64,000 nucleotides of DNA from Anopheles merus (GCF_017562075.2 NC_054085.1:38590539-38654538); one strand, 5' to 3'. Shown: positions 23,941 to 37,801, counted from the stretch's first letter. Notes: a model not told the origin generated them from the letters alone. Translations and numbers: made by a program.

Positions 23941-26900
23941 GGACAGACTTTCGGGCTTTTCTGTGCAAGAAATGTTATCCAAACAGTCAAACCACTTCAT
24001 AACTGTGGTCAGTCTGTGTGGTCAGCAAACGTCCTCCTCTCACCCACTGGCAAAACCTCAGAACCATAACCCAACTCCATGACAGAGATCCCTGCCTAGT
24101 CTCCGGGCGGAAGTGAAGTGTAAACTTCAGGATTCATATTAATTAATTCCATTACCGTTTGGGTTTTCGGAAGCAAATCTGTGTTTGTGCTCGGCCAAGA
24201 ACGGAACCAGACACCAGACATGGGCTGGAAGATGCATTGCATCGTTCCGAGCCGGGCCAATGCTACACGATGGACGTTGCCATGCAACCCATTGCTACAC
24301 TAGACCGCCCAGCAAAGAGGATATGAAAGTGAGTGTGTTTGTGTGAGCCTTTCAAGTGTAATTGTTGCATGTGCGTCTCGTTTGTGGATGCGCTTCCACA
24401 GAGCTTAAATCAAAACACACTGCCTCCCGGAAGGTGTATCGGACGGGGCAGCGAACAAACGGACACCATTCGCACTGCGTTATGCGGTGGACATGGACCT
24501 AGAGAGACTTGAAACGATGTTTGTTGCCTCCAGAATGTGTACTGGACTGTATGTAGACAGTGCAAAAAGTTGCCCCTTCGGAAGGTCGTAGACTACGTTG
24601 CTCGGCCTATTGACATTAAGATCAGATTCCAATATATCCACCGCCTGGGTGTACTTTACAAACAACCCTTGTTGTGGGACTCCCGAAGCAGTTGCTTTGC
24701 TCATAGACACGCACCACGATAGACTTACTCATCCGCAAAACGATTAAACCGAAGCGTTGTGCATTTGATCACACGGGAGATTGGGGTTCCGCTTCTCCAA
24801 TCACAGCTATAAGGCAGCATGGACGCACAAGAAATACGGAGACCATTTTTATATCTCGTTTGTAGCAAGGAAGCAACCAATCGATCGATATGCAATATCG
24901 AGGTTATACATGACCGATCGTAGTAGCACCTTGGACAGACCTACGTGAAACAAACGACAACCGGTTAAATTATTAATAATTTTCTATCCAAACGCACACC
25001 CTTACATCCCACACTGCACTGTTTAATTGATCTAGCTGGAAAACCATCGGCAAACCACTGTGGGAACGTTCACCCTTTTCGCTATCCGGGGCTCTAAAGC
25101 GATCGAACGGTGCAATTGCAGATACGATGGATACTCCTTGATTAGATTTGCGAACCCTCGGCGTTAATATCGACGCAACGTTTGCCGTAGGAAAATGGTG
25201 TACGCTCACATCGCACGGCACGTGTAATTATGTGCGCAGTGCTGCTCGGTGGGAATACATATGACATCGATATGTTTGCCCAGGTACGCACCGTATTGAC
25301 CGCCGGACCAGGTCGGTCACGACACTCAACTACCCCGTACCCCGAGCAAGAGTGAAAGGTTGCTACAAACTATCATTCCAAAGTAGTTTTTCCTGATTAT
25401 AAAATTATTTTCATTGTGATTGTCCCACAAATGATGAGCTTTTAGCGTCCCCTGGAGAACGACTTCATTCTCTCTGAATACTGATTGGAGCGCAGAACTC
25501 CATTAGGTGCGTTTTTTGTCTTAGATTTCGATAGAAAAGCACTCCATAGGCTGAATGCCGACGCCATCAATCATAATTATTTGCTACTCACTGCTCCGTG
25601 GGTGTTGGAATCTTGGAAAATTATTAACAAATTCGCAAGCTATAGCCTTTCAGTTATGGAGATACTCAGGAAGAAGCTTTTCCCATGGCGTCGGTTGGAA
25701 TTAGTTTCCACAGTAACCTCCTCGGAAATTGGTCCACTGATTGTCTACATGACCTACGACCAGTACCGATGCGCCCTTTTCTCAAAACCCCTTTACCCCA
25801 TTCTCCCAAACCCAGCTTCACCACCATCATCATCGAGCAGCTCAGTATCTGTCAGTGATGTGTTCTCATTAAATTTAGATCATTATTTATTGCTGCCATA
25901 TCGGAAACGGTGACGTTGTTTGATTTATGCTCGAATGCCTCGAAATGGTTCCACCCGTCCTCTTCTCCACCGGCTGAACCGATGCTGAATAAACATCTAT
26001 TAATTGGCCAATAACTGGTAGCAACAGACCTCTGTTCAAAGTGTGTCTTTATGTGTGTATGTGTTCTTTCAACTCCAGAACCTTAGGCACCCGACTTTAA
26101 GATCTGACTTCGGTACAACGGATTTCGTCATCGGAGTGCTTTTTCCTTTCTGTTGGTATGAATCGTTTCCCTTTTCCTTAGAACAACCTTACAGCGGGGA
26201 GGGATAATTGGGAAGGTAAACTTGCTGAACTTGGTGGCTCTCCCGTTCCTGACTCCTTTCTTTTCCATCTCTCTCCATGCCTTCGGTGATGATTTTACGG
26301 TTCAGCGGTACCAAACAGACTTCGACTCTCTTGTATCATCGCCTGCAAGGGCAGCTACAATCAAGGGCACTTGAAACGGCCCCCGGAAGCCTTACACGAA
26401 CCGGCAACAGAACGGAAGCAACGGCAAGCATCGCCAGACAGCAGCAGAAATAGACTTTCGTTTGAAGTCGAGCTTCTAATGAGCTTAAAATTCAGCATCT
26501 TCCAATGTCCAAAGACCACGGGCCACTTCTGCTGTAATTTATCGTCCTGTCAATTACAGGTGGGTTTTGGGACGATCAATTTCTTCGACCACTTTCCGCC
26601 ACAGGATCTGAGCTCAGACTGGCCAGAGTCAGACATGCAGAAACATGCTCCTTAAGCCTCTCTAAGCTCCAAAGCTTATTGCTAAATAATAATGGAACAG
26701 CAGTTCAATGCTCTCTCGTTCCGATCACGTGTGTCAATTTCTGAACTCCGAGTACCTTGCTCGTCGATTTAAAGTAACCTATTCGCTTACGGGAATCAAT
26801 TACACTTCATCTCGCTACTATCTAACTACTGTGGATGATATCCTGCAGTACTTTCTTACCGCCCTACGGTACGTGTGCATTCTTACTGCACCGGAACCGG

Positions 26901-29900
26901 ACGCCGGAACGATTTTCAACCACCATACCGTGCCTGCTCGTTACTCTCGATAGTGAAAGCGTACATTCGTCCTTTACAAACACACACTCACACGTTACTG
27001 CTTGCCCCGAGGCGTTGGTGCAGCTGATGTGCTGCATGCAAAGCGTCCGGAAGTCATCAGTGAAGCGATTGTGTTTGCACCCAGCACACTCAAACACTTC
27101 CAAAGGAAGTGATTTGCCCGCCCCCGGGTGGGGGGAAGCCCGTTGCCACTAGAAGGAAATGCGATAGTAGAACGCTTGACGCGACCATCACTGGGGCGAA
27201 CGTGAAGCAGCGAACGTAGCAGGACAGAAAAATGCTTCATCGCCGGAAGTATCGGTTCGCCCCGGGATGCAGGCAGTGATGATTACTACGGTGGTTGCTT
27301 CTGAACTCGTCCGGCAGAGGGTTTCGGATGTCATCTTTTTAGTGGAGTGCCTTTACAGCTCGTGTGATGTGTTGAAAAGTTTCTTGAGAATGATATCAAA
27401 CGTATCTTGTTTCTTCATGGCAAATTGTTTGCTCAGTTTGTAGCTAAGCAACAAACCATTCTTGAAGGTCCATACTTTGGGAAAATTCCTATCTTTTCTC
27501 ATAGGTAACTTATCAATCTGTTTCATCGTAAAAAAGCTCCCATTATGATCGCATTTTTCCCGATCTATTTTGCTTCCCATCGAGCTAAAAATACACACCC
27601 AACATCATAATGCCCTCCAGTGCATTTGCCTTTACCATTCTTACCACCCGGAAGTTATCGGGGCTCAAAAATATGAGGCGTCGGTGGTGAGAAAAACATC
27701 GATCGAAGAGCTGTGAAAACATTGATTTTTACACCAATTTCATCCAACATTCTCACGGGTTTAAAGCGAACCTTCGCGTACCCATCAGTTGAAGCGTCCG
27801 TCCATTTGCGCAAGCCAAGTGAAGGACATTCCTCAGCATTTTACACAACCGCACGACAATGCAATGTTTGCTTATCGCAGCTCAATGCATGATTCATGTG
27901 TGATTTTGTGTGGTTAGTACCTGTTCCAGCGGTCCCAACGTTTCTTTCACATCCTTCGATAAGCTCCGAAACACATGCAGAAGGATGCCGCTGGTCGCAA
28001 GGAATTGAGTTTGCCGTACGCAAACAGTGCGCTCCTGCCGGGTCCTGCATTTGGGGTAAGACATTCAGCAAGGTTACTGGGCGTGTAACGAGCTTCCGAG
28101 GAATCCGAGAACCAAACAGGATGGGCACCGTACCGTGCACCATTGTTGCGCAGACAATAGTGTGAAAGGACATCAATTGAACGTTGTCCCTTGCCGGGGG
28201 TGTGCGTCGTTACTCAATCGCTAGAAAGAAGTGTCTTTTTTTTGCTTTTGGCTGCTCCCGAGATCGACAATGTGCTTTTACCAAACGGAAAAGGACCGCT
28301 CCACTGCCAACCCGCACATCTTTCCTATCAGATGCCGGACACGCAGCTTCCCGCTACGATTTGAATGGAATGTCAGCGAACGGAGCGGACGGAGGAAAGT
28401 AATTTGTCGCCCGTGAATGTGTCGGAATTGTAGTCCGGATTCAATACAAGCCATTTCGAGAGAGAGCTACAAAAAACAACTTGAAGCAAAGAAAGAAATG
28501 ATAGACAACGGCGGTGTGCTTTTATTCTAATTTGATTCCTGTTCGATGGCACAAAAAAACCGACCATTTCGTAGGACAATACGCGAGCGGTTCTTTCACG
28601 CGAACCAGCACAAAGGAGCTTGCTGATGAAGTAAATTATGTAAATTGATCGTCAGTTGGGCTTTTGAGAGGAGACAGGCAACAATCGTACCCTCCGTTGG
28701 TATCTGCGAAGGATTCTCGTTGTATCTTTCGTCCCAACTCCAACGATGTAATAAATCGATCCTTGAAAGCCTGCCTTAAGCAGTGTGCAATTTATACCAT
28801 CTTCAGCCCACTTTATCCTTCCACCAGCACCAGAACCGGTCAATCAATGGGCATTTCGTTTGGTTCGTTCATTCGACGCCAATATTTATCGACTCACCCG
28901 CGCGCGATTTCACGCGAGTGCGATCAAAACTACGACTTGCCGGCACTTCCGCCGGTTCAAATATTGACAGGCCTGCCTCTTACGGTGGCATAACGCGCTA
29001 AACCAACACTCGAGGACACTCGCGACGACACTCGGCCCAAGCAGTCTCTCCCAGCAGGCAAAACAAATACTCTTCCCCCAGGCCCAGGTCGACACGTGAA
29101 CCAGCGGCCACCGATTCCGATAAGACGTCGATAAAACTCTTGTCGCTCGAAAGGCACTCCGCACTCTTACCGGAGGTTTTGTTGCGAAATCGTTGTTTCC
29201 TTTCCTTTCCTCCACACGCTGCTCGTACCGGCCGTACATCGAAAACCCATTTGCAGATTAATTGAACCCCACTGTCGCACCACAACCATCGTTGCCAGCA
29301 AAACCATCTCGAATTTCGATACGATTTCATCCGAATGATTTATCACGGCAGCAAAACCACTTCCCCATTCACTGCAAATGGTGTATATTATTTGACTGCT
29401 AATTTCTTTACTTACCAGTCCCCTGCTTGTTTTTTTTCTTCTTGCTGTTCAAGGGCAATGTTGTGTAGAAAGTGCCTCCGGGCCCGCTTCTGCGAGCGGC
29501 GTGTTCGGGCGGCTTATCTTTTTGACGAATGTCCTTTACCGTGGGGAATTTCAAGTGGCTTTTCGGGAAGGCCAAATGTGATTGATCAATTTTGCAGTAG
29601 CAGCAGCAGCAGCAGTGCGTGCCCGTGTCCTTCCGAAACTGTTTTGCCCACCACACACATGGGAATTGTGTGACGGGTGAAAATAGGAAGGGAAGCAATA
29701 TTAGATAGCAGCATTTGTTGTGACACTGACATTGACGAGCTGGGTAAATATGCGCAGGGGAAGGCAGGAGCTCACAGCCGTCCGCAAACAAGGCCAGGGA
29801 AGGATTGGAAAGATCGATCGGGTAAGCATGATAATATGATATTTGGTTCTCCAGGGAAAAGAATCAAGTTGCAGCGAATTACAGTGCTTAGCGCTTAATT

Positions 29901-32900
29901 AGGATACAAATCCCAACATTGACCTAAAACGAAACTGAAACAGCCGGCAGTACACATCAAGCCCGACCTTAATGGATGAGCTTCGTTAAGTTTAACTGGG
30001 CCCATTCCGGTTAAAATATTCCGCTCTGTTTAGCTAAACGATGCCTAAAGCCTAAATCAAATTACACCGCTGTGTATACATTTCGCATTCACTCGTCCTC
30101 CCGGAATAGGATGCTTATGCAAAATCGCTAAACTAAGCTTCCGTTGATCCCCATTCAAAGCGCTACGATTATTTGGAATTACGCTGCTAAATCCTTCTCT
30201 TTTTAGAAACTATCTCACCCCGCCATGGGTTTGGAATTGGCCCCACATTGTTTGGTCGATTTTTGCATACACTAACGGCAGACACTCCTAACCTCCAATC
30301 GAACGGCATCAGCATCAACAAAACCCACCAAATGTTCAAACGATCAATCGAATAGTGAGTGTCATCTTCCGAAAGCCAAACTGCAGGCGTATGTCATAAA
30401 ACGCACAACTTTACGATCATGTCCGAGCGGCGGTTTCTTCCACCATTCCATTGCACCTGACAATGCCTGCTCCGGCTCACCCGGAACCAGTTCCTCCGTA
30501 CGTTCGGTGCATAATTTTCCCATTCACTTCATTCCTAATCAGACGACAACGCAACGACAACTGGCGAAGCTGTGTCGACTGTGTGTGTGTGGACCACGGC
30601 GCAAACCAATTGAACTCCAAAAACTCCCTCCCGTGTCCGAGCCCCGTTAGTGTTTATTTCTCACTCGTTGGACGCTTCTTCACTCGTCGATCGGTGAAGT
30701 TGTGCCTAATGTCTTCATTTCTAGCCATTTCATTTCTCGTGCGTCGTGCAGACTCCACAGAAAAGACCACTGACGCTCCAAGGTGGCCACTTTCTATCAT
30801 CGCCGGTTAAGCATGTGCTGAAAAAAGCGCGGTCAGCCATAAAATTCAATAAGTTATCACTACTTTTCGGCCGCGATAAGCATTTTTGGGGAAACCACGG
30901 TACCGTTCGGTTTCATGTGTGAACTCGTTTTTTGTTTTGTGGCGGCCAGAAATATGTGAGAATTTGGCAACGAGCGGTGCGAGGAGAGGATTTTTGCAAT
31001 CAAATTTTCGGCCCACAAGCATGTGTCATACATCTAAGCATAGAAATTGTCTGAGGGACGTTTGATGCCTTCGAGGAATTTCTCATAATAACGCACGTGT
31101 CTAGCATGATTGATTCACCCGGCATCAGCGCGTTCTGCTTCCCCTGAAGCATCACAGAAGGAAAAGGCCACAAACGCACACTAAAGATAAACACTGGCAC
31201 AGATTAATATTTAACTGCACTCTCCTCCCCGAACTTATCACAACGACTGAGTGACATTCTTAAAAGGTTTGTCCTAAAACACTGCACCACCAGCGGGGAG
31301 GACAGGAGATGTCCTAAAGACCTAAAGAAAACAGCTAAAGAAAAGAAACGTCTGTCATTTGTGCCTCGCGATGATAAGCAAATTGCTTCCAGCGCAGACG
31401 CTCGCCGCTTGTCGGCGGTGGCGGCTTTTTTGCGTTAGATTCCACAAAAATAATCCTTCCAGCCTGATAGAGATAGGAATTATTAGGTAGGAGAGGAATT
31501 AAAAAAAACACACATACACACACACACGTGTAGACCAGATCCAGCGGAATAGAAAACTTCATAATTGCCAACTGATTTAGATCGAGGTTAATTGTGAATT
31601 TTCGAATGATTTATTGCGAGCTGGCACCTTCGTCTCGCGTCTTTTGCATGGCGCATGGTCCAGTGTGGCTTTGGTTTTGGGGCACCCCATCTATGCCGGC
31701 CTGCTTCGGGTTTAATGAGCGCAGCAACACGCCATCAACACGCCAGCGGTCATGGGAAGGGCTTGCTGGCCAGCGCGAACGAACGCATCACGATCCCTCT
31801 TTCCCGCTCTATCTATAAATGGGGTAGCTAGATAATCCTTATAAATAATGTATGGTTATTTTATTATTTTTGGGGCTCCATCTCCTTCTCTCTCTTTCTC
31901 TCTGTTTCCCTCACGCACTGCTCTGCTTCTTTGTTTTTTTTAAATCCCAAATATAGAAAACGCAGCTTGAAGCTTCTGTTGCGACCTCCGAGCCACACAG
32001 TGACCTATATTTCGCACCCAGCGCACAACAAACCCGATTACAGCCAGGCCCGCTGCTCAACTCCGCCGAAAACAGTGATAACATTTAGCACCAACACATT
32101 CATCGCCGAAGGTAAGGAGGCCGCGAACTCATTGGCACAGGACCAACCTGTCGAACAACCGGGACCGGGTTGCAGCAATCTTCTGAAAGCTGCTGCGCCA
32201 TGTGTGTGGCGTCGCCCTAATGCCCGCTTTCTGCAGAAAACATGCTCTTTTTTATTGCGAAAGTTTATGCTACGCAATTAGCTTAGATGGTTGTTCCATC
32301 TCCTCATCTGCCAATTTTGGTCTCATGTTTATGCGTCCTCGGGGTTTTTTTTTCTACCTCACAAGCCAGATCCAGCAATGAGAATAAGAGCCAGAAGAAG
32401 AAAAAAACACATCACTTCCGACGACACAACACCCCCGAGTTTTTGGAATTCATTTGTATGCATGTTCGGCGGAAAGGGCTACCCTCGCGGCTACTCTCGT
32501 GTTCTGTGTTCTGCCTGTTTTTTTTTGTTAATTTTATTGAATGATTACATTACACGTCTGCATCCGTAATACAGCTGTCGGATTATCATAAATTAATGCC
32601 AGACGCTGCCTCACGCAGTTTGATCATCTGTTTTGATAATTAACATCGCATCGTGTGCCATGCACGTCATTCAGGCGGCATTTCTTGCCACCGTTTATCA
32701 CCGCTGCCCACCGCTGGTTTTCCCGTTTTTGTGTGACACGAGCACCATTTTCCTTCGCCATTTAAACTTGCTCTTCAATGTTTTATTCATCCTGCAATTG
32801 CATGCCGGAGGGAGAGAAACAGCTCCCGTAACCCGCCCGGGCGGTCGCCGCTTGGGAAATGTGCCAAAACAAACGCGTGGCACACAGAATTTCGTTATCA

Positions 32901-35900
32901 TTATCAAGAAAGGTCTCGTTTTCCGCTCTTCTACCGCCCCCCTCCCCTTCCCTTGTTCTGCCATATCACGTGCAAAATGGGTTCCAGAAACCCGTACATC
33001 AACGTGTGCCGCTTGCCATATTGTGACCGCAGGGCGTAGGTCAAAGAGAGGATACAAAGAAAGCACCCGAACCCAAACGCTCTGCAGGAGGAAGGCTTAA
33101 AAGTTGTTCGCTACTTTCTCGCTCATTACACATCCTTTGCAGCGTCAGCCGACCGACCGAGCTTCCCCCTCCACACACACACACACACATACATTTTCTC
33201 AGGAGGGCACATTTTCTCAAACTGTCTCACCGGTGGACGTAAATCCCAAACTGTAGTCCGTATGGGGGTCGGAAGGAAGTGAGGAAGTAATTAAAGCTTG
33301 TGTGTTCCCATCGAAAGCCCATTATCACACTCCATAGAAACGCGCGCGCTACGGTCTTTTGTGGCAGCAACAACATTACCCGGCCTACAACACCATATGC
33401 GCCATGTCGTTCACGTCCTCGTCTTCGTTCGTTCGAAAGCACTGTAAGTCTTCGCCCATTCATCCTGAATCCGGTGTCCTTTGCTTTCAAGCTTAAACGC
33501 ACGTCAAGAGCTAGCAGTGCCGGTGCTGGTGGGCTTTCTTGCCGAATGGATCCTCGGAGCAGTGCTACCGGAATGAAAAGAAACCTACACCACTCGGGCT
33601 CGGTGCGGGATCAGGGTCGCGCATAAGGAGCGAAACGATTACGAAGCTTTTGTCAATGTACGTAATCAGTTTCCGGAGCACGGTTAAATTTTGCTAATCC
33701 ACTTGTCTGCACAATTGCCCGGGTCCGGGGTACCCCGCCTCGGCCGGCGGTGCGCTTAATGGGCAACTCCGACGGTGGATGCTATTTTGATCAACCGTAA
33801 GGCAAGAGCCCGACAGGGGGAAAAGCTTTCGTCTTTGGTTCCCCCTTTGCCCACCGAACGAAGGGGTTGATATTACGTTCATAGAATGCTATGGGCGGAA
33901 CAAGGTAATGGTGATTGCACGATTCGAGATAAAATCTATCGATTACTTTCTGCCAACGGGGCGGTAATTTATGTAATGAGCTTATTAAATGAATGTTAAT
34001 GTAGCTAATCATTACTTTTTAATCGATATTTTACCCTATTATCGGTGCAAGATTGTTGCAAAACTCTTTCCTTCTTTTATGATAACGAGGCTTTCTCTTT
34101 GAGAGGTGGACAAAAATTGAAAAAATCCTATTTCTTCAACCGGAAACGGTCACCTGAATAATCTCCAATCACATTTATCACAAAAAAAACGACAGATAAA
34201 CTTGATGTAACGTGACAGAACTTTCAATCGGAACCATAAATCCGCCTAGAGACATTACCTACCTACCAGCAGAAACACACTGAGTGAGGCGTGAAGCTGT
34301 TATCCTTCGCTTAGGAGGTTCCGAAGCAAAGGACACCGCACTGAAACATCCGGGAAGACGGTCGTTATCGTTGACCCGATAACGAATCAATCACGTGCCC
34401 GCTTTTCCGCGATCCGACCGCGTGAATGTGTGTACCGCGTCAAGCGAGATAACAAAGAAAAGCCCCAGCCTACAACCGAGACGAACCCTTATCCTGCAGC
34501 CATCCTGCCTTCCACGCGATACGTAGACGGTCTTCCGCGTTCTTCAACGCTGACGCAGGGAGAATGTGCCGGTGATCTGGGAAGGAGTTATGCGGGTAAA
34601 ATATACATCCAACCCCACCCAGGATCTGATATTTAAATTAAATTCCACCGACCTCCTGTCAGACGCGCCATCACCGAACTGGCGCAAGAATCAGAAACAT
34701 GTGGTTAAAGTTCAAACGATAGTCAGACCCGGGCACATCGGAGCATCTTCGAGCGTCGCGGTTTTAGCGCAACAGCGCAAATCATAAACGATTCGCCCGG
34801 GTTTCAAAGAGAAAGCACCAGAGCGGCTTTGTGTGTCGCGGGGGAATGGACGGAGTGTGGGAGCAAGTTGGCATTTTCCGGCTTCGTCGTATTAGCCCGC
34901 GTACGGTGCTGCTGATGCTACTCTCGTTATGATGGTTATTGAATTTATTCGATCCCTTATTTTATTTACACTCGCGCGTGCTACCCCCGCCCGAAAAACC
35001 ACCAAAGGAAGCAGGAATCAATTTCGCGCTCCATCAGTCACAGGATCTTCCCGTTTCACGTCACAGGACTTTCCGTGTACGAGCGGGCATTCTTCTCTAC
35101 TGCGCAGTGGAAAACCGGAAGCCGTGGAAAGGAATTTCGTCGTGTTCGTTTGTGTTCCGCGTTTCGAACAAAGTGTGCTCGAAGGCAACGGATGACTGAT
35201 GGCGCGGTGTAAGTGCTGTAAGTCGACGCGCTTAAGGTAAATTACAACGTGCAAACTAGTGCCGAACCGGGGCAGGTGGTCTTTTGACATTGGAACACTG
35301 TGCGGAAACTATTGCGAATTCATGGGAAGGAAACTTTTGAAGTGAAGTGCCTTTGAAGTCTGAGCTCTGGTGGAAAACAATCATTTGTGATCGGATAACT
35401 GGTGCTCAGGGAAAAGTGGAACCGTCCAATTCAATCAAACTATAATACATCGTTTTTGACATTAACATACACCTTCAACACGTTGCAGATCTTCATAGCA
35501 GACATTCGAAACGATATGATTCAATCGTTCGACCGTTTTGTGAAGTCCTATGTGGACGGTTCATCGTGCAGAAGTGTGAACTAGCGAATGGAATCTGATA
35601 CTCATCCGATCGTACAAGAACGCCTTCTTCATGTTCACGAATTTCTCACGAATGACCTGCGGACTCACCGTTCCCACCGCACACGGCAGTGTCGTGTTCG
35701 CCCTTGGAGAGGATGAATTATTTGAAATTAAGAAAGCGAAACACCCCTCCACTCTCGAAACCAAAAGCGGGAAACGAAGAAGAGGCATATCCCAGCCATT
35801 GGAGGTCAAAACTCCAGATATTCAATTGTGGTCGTCTCATCCCCCCTGGCATCTCTTCCTTTTGATGTGAAGTAGAATAAACAAAATTTCAATGCTGCAA

Positions 35901-36928
35901 AGCATAGATGAACCGCCGAAACACACAACGTTCAATGCTGGAGGTGTTCGATTGTGCTCCAGAGCGATAGAGACAGCGAGCCCGGATTCCCCTTCGCGGG
36001 CTTGGCTTGCGGTGCGTGCAGGGCAGCCAGGGAGATAGGAACAAAACAAATAATAAATATTTTTGATATGTTTCCTTTTGTGTGGCACAGCTTTCGGCGT
36101 TCCACGGGAAAATGGGAACCACCCAACGATGGCTGTAACAATGCAAGCGAACGGCCCAGACACCTTTGCTGCCGCAAGACACCGTGGCTGTGAATAGAGC
36201 AACGAAAAATCGGCGTGATAAATGGTTTCTTACCGGCTGACGACGTGGACTTGGCGCGGTGCGGTTTTGCGTTCCGGCCATTTGAACATGGACCTCACGC
36301 CTTGGATCCTTTTGTACACCTCCCCCTCCCCCCCTTGGCTTTGGATGAGGTATGTGTCATAAATAACTGACATCACGGTGTCTATCGCTCGCCACCCCGA
36401 AAACAGAAACTACATTCATCGCTGGTCAAGTGCATTCACCTGGGTTGAAATGTTTCCTGCTTTTTTTTGTCCTCACCACTCAGCTCAATGCATTCCTTTC
36501 AATGTCACCACCAGAGTGTTAAGACTTCATTAACAAAAGTGCACACCACAACAGTGTGACGAAGCATGGGAATCAAGTGAACCCAAGAATGTTCTATGCG
36601 TCAGTCGCATGGGCATACACTGCCCGTCTATTGCTAGGTGTTGATGAAATGGTGTCAAACGGCACAAAAAACACCTCTCGGAACAATTCTATTAGCATGC
36701 AAATTTAAACACAGTGCCATTACTAACAACACCCTCCCCACCCGAAGCATTGTTATCTTCCCGAGGAGGATATGAGCCAATTCCACCGCACTTAATGCAT
36801 GATCAGATTAACCATCCCCCAAATGTCATATATTACACCGAGGGCCATTTTAAACGAGTCGAGACTACAACTAGTTTTCAATCTGTCCCATTACTATCAA
36901 CGTATTCAAATTGATGCCATCCGTCGGG
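23941..36928. other. non-coding sequence, no proven gene
   Basis: No gene can be supported. Content noted: a 142-codon plus-strand frame at 25485-25913 with a TTG rather than ATG start; a minus-strand frame at 27353-28176 with few stops; an AGC5 run at 29599-29613; a CA run at 33172-33189; and a group of GTAAGT/GTAAAT words at 35209-35242. The last group lies just after an 88-codon ATG frame (34929-35195). None resembles a known family. Confidence 0.5.
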
Positions 36929-36952
36929 GCTAGCGCTAGCCAGAGCGCTAGC
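36929..36952. repeat. GCTAGCGC hairpin overlapping a palindrome
   Basis: GCTAGCGC (36929-36936) and GCGCTAGC (36945-36952) form a perfect 8-base stem with an 8-base loop. The left half also contains the 12-base palindrome GCTAGCGCTAGC (36929-36940). Two alternative foldings are therefore possible. Confidence 0.85.
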
Positions 36953-37325
36953 GGGCCTAATGAATTGAATTACCCCTTCAAATGAGGCTACAAGCGACCA
37001 CCACTGCCTCTAAGAGGCCATTCCCATTATCCCGAGGCGTTAGATAAGCAATCCTTTTCTCATGCCGTACGCAATCTAAACCGTAATTTTTTGGACGGCA
37101 CAAAGACGTGATAACTTACTTCCATCGCCCTGGAGGTGGACTGCTTTAAAAGTGAGCAGGATAAGAACAAAAATATAGCAAAATTAAACCTAACCTCCAC
37201 GTACTACCCTGCCAACGCCAAACATAAGCACACATAACAGACTTTTCACAACAGTTTGTACTACGGCAACTCACGAAACTTCACCCTCAGCGGAAGTTTC
37301 CAGTTGCTCTTTCGAGGCCGAAGTC

Positions 37326-37333
37326 TATAAAAA
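37326..37333 (+). promoter_or_regulatory. TATA-like box
   Basis: TATAAAAA lies in an AT-rich strip. It is about 120 bases before an ATG at 37453 and about 270 bases before the signal-peptide-like frame at 37604. No clear initiator is seen 25-30 bases downstream, so promoter activity is only a possibility. Confidence 0.2.
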
Positions 37334-37603
37334 TAAACTTTTTTAATTGAGCAATTAAGTTGATAAGAAGAAATTTATTTACTAAAACTACACGAACTAT
37401 CCCGTGTATCCTATTAAGAGTAAAAACAGAAAACAAAACGCAGCCAGCCACTATGCTGCTCGTGCTGGCAAGAGTGATCAAGGACGGTACCGCGTTGCCA
37501 ACATTGCAAAAGAAGTTTCCCATTCGAGACAGACGAACTTCGGAAACGCGCACAATCGGAGAACGATCACCACTGCTCCGGTTTTTTTCTTTTGTTCCGC
37601 AGC

Positions 37604-37801
37604 ATGATCATATTTGTACAAGTCTGTTTGTGTATTTCGTTTGCTTCTTCCATGGGGAAAAATGCCCATTATTCTTGGGTTGGATTCTTCCGCAAACTTA
37701 TAAGAAATAGCTACGAAGCTTTGCAAAACTTGGTATCATTGCTGGCCAATGTTTTCCCATTTCTTTTTGTTGTGCATTTCTTCCAGTTCCGGATTAAATG
37801 A
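37604..37801 (+). CDS. hypothetical small secreted or membrane peptide, 65 codons
   Basis: The frame starts at an ATG at 37604. It is immediately preceded by a pyrimidine-rich stretch ending in CAG (37581-37602), a very good 3' splice-site match, so it could be the start of an exon. The first 16 residues (MIIFVQVCLCISFASS) look like a signal peptide. The middle segment (WVGFFRKLIRNSYEAL) could form an amphipathic helix, and the C-terminal part is hydrophobic. Translation stops at TGA 37799-37801. A different frame (ATG at 37453, 85 codons) overlaps it on the same strand, and only one could be real. No family is recognised and no polyadenylation signal is obvious. Chance is the main alternative. 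Confidence 0.13.
   Translation: MIIFVQVCLCISFASSMGKNAHYSWVGFFRKLIRNSYEALQNLVSLLANVFPFLFVVHFFQFRIK

Noticed and set aside
23643..24069. Ser-Leu-rich plus frames and Arg-Glu-rich minus frames
   Set aside because: They are translations of the CT/GA repeat, which contains no stop codon in any frame, so they are artefacts.
27585..27644. 60-base intron-like GTAAGA...TTTTAG segment, minus strand
   Set aside because: Joining the flanks does not connect the two long open frames, and the phase-compatible upstream frame hits a stop within eight codons.
34848..34860. TGGACGGAG, which matches the 5' end of miR-184
   Set aside because: The match ends after nine bases and no hairpin partner is present. 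Similar short seed matches (miR-375-like at 46571, miR-219-like at 25419) also failed.
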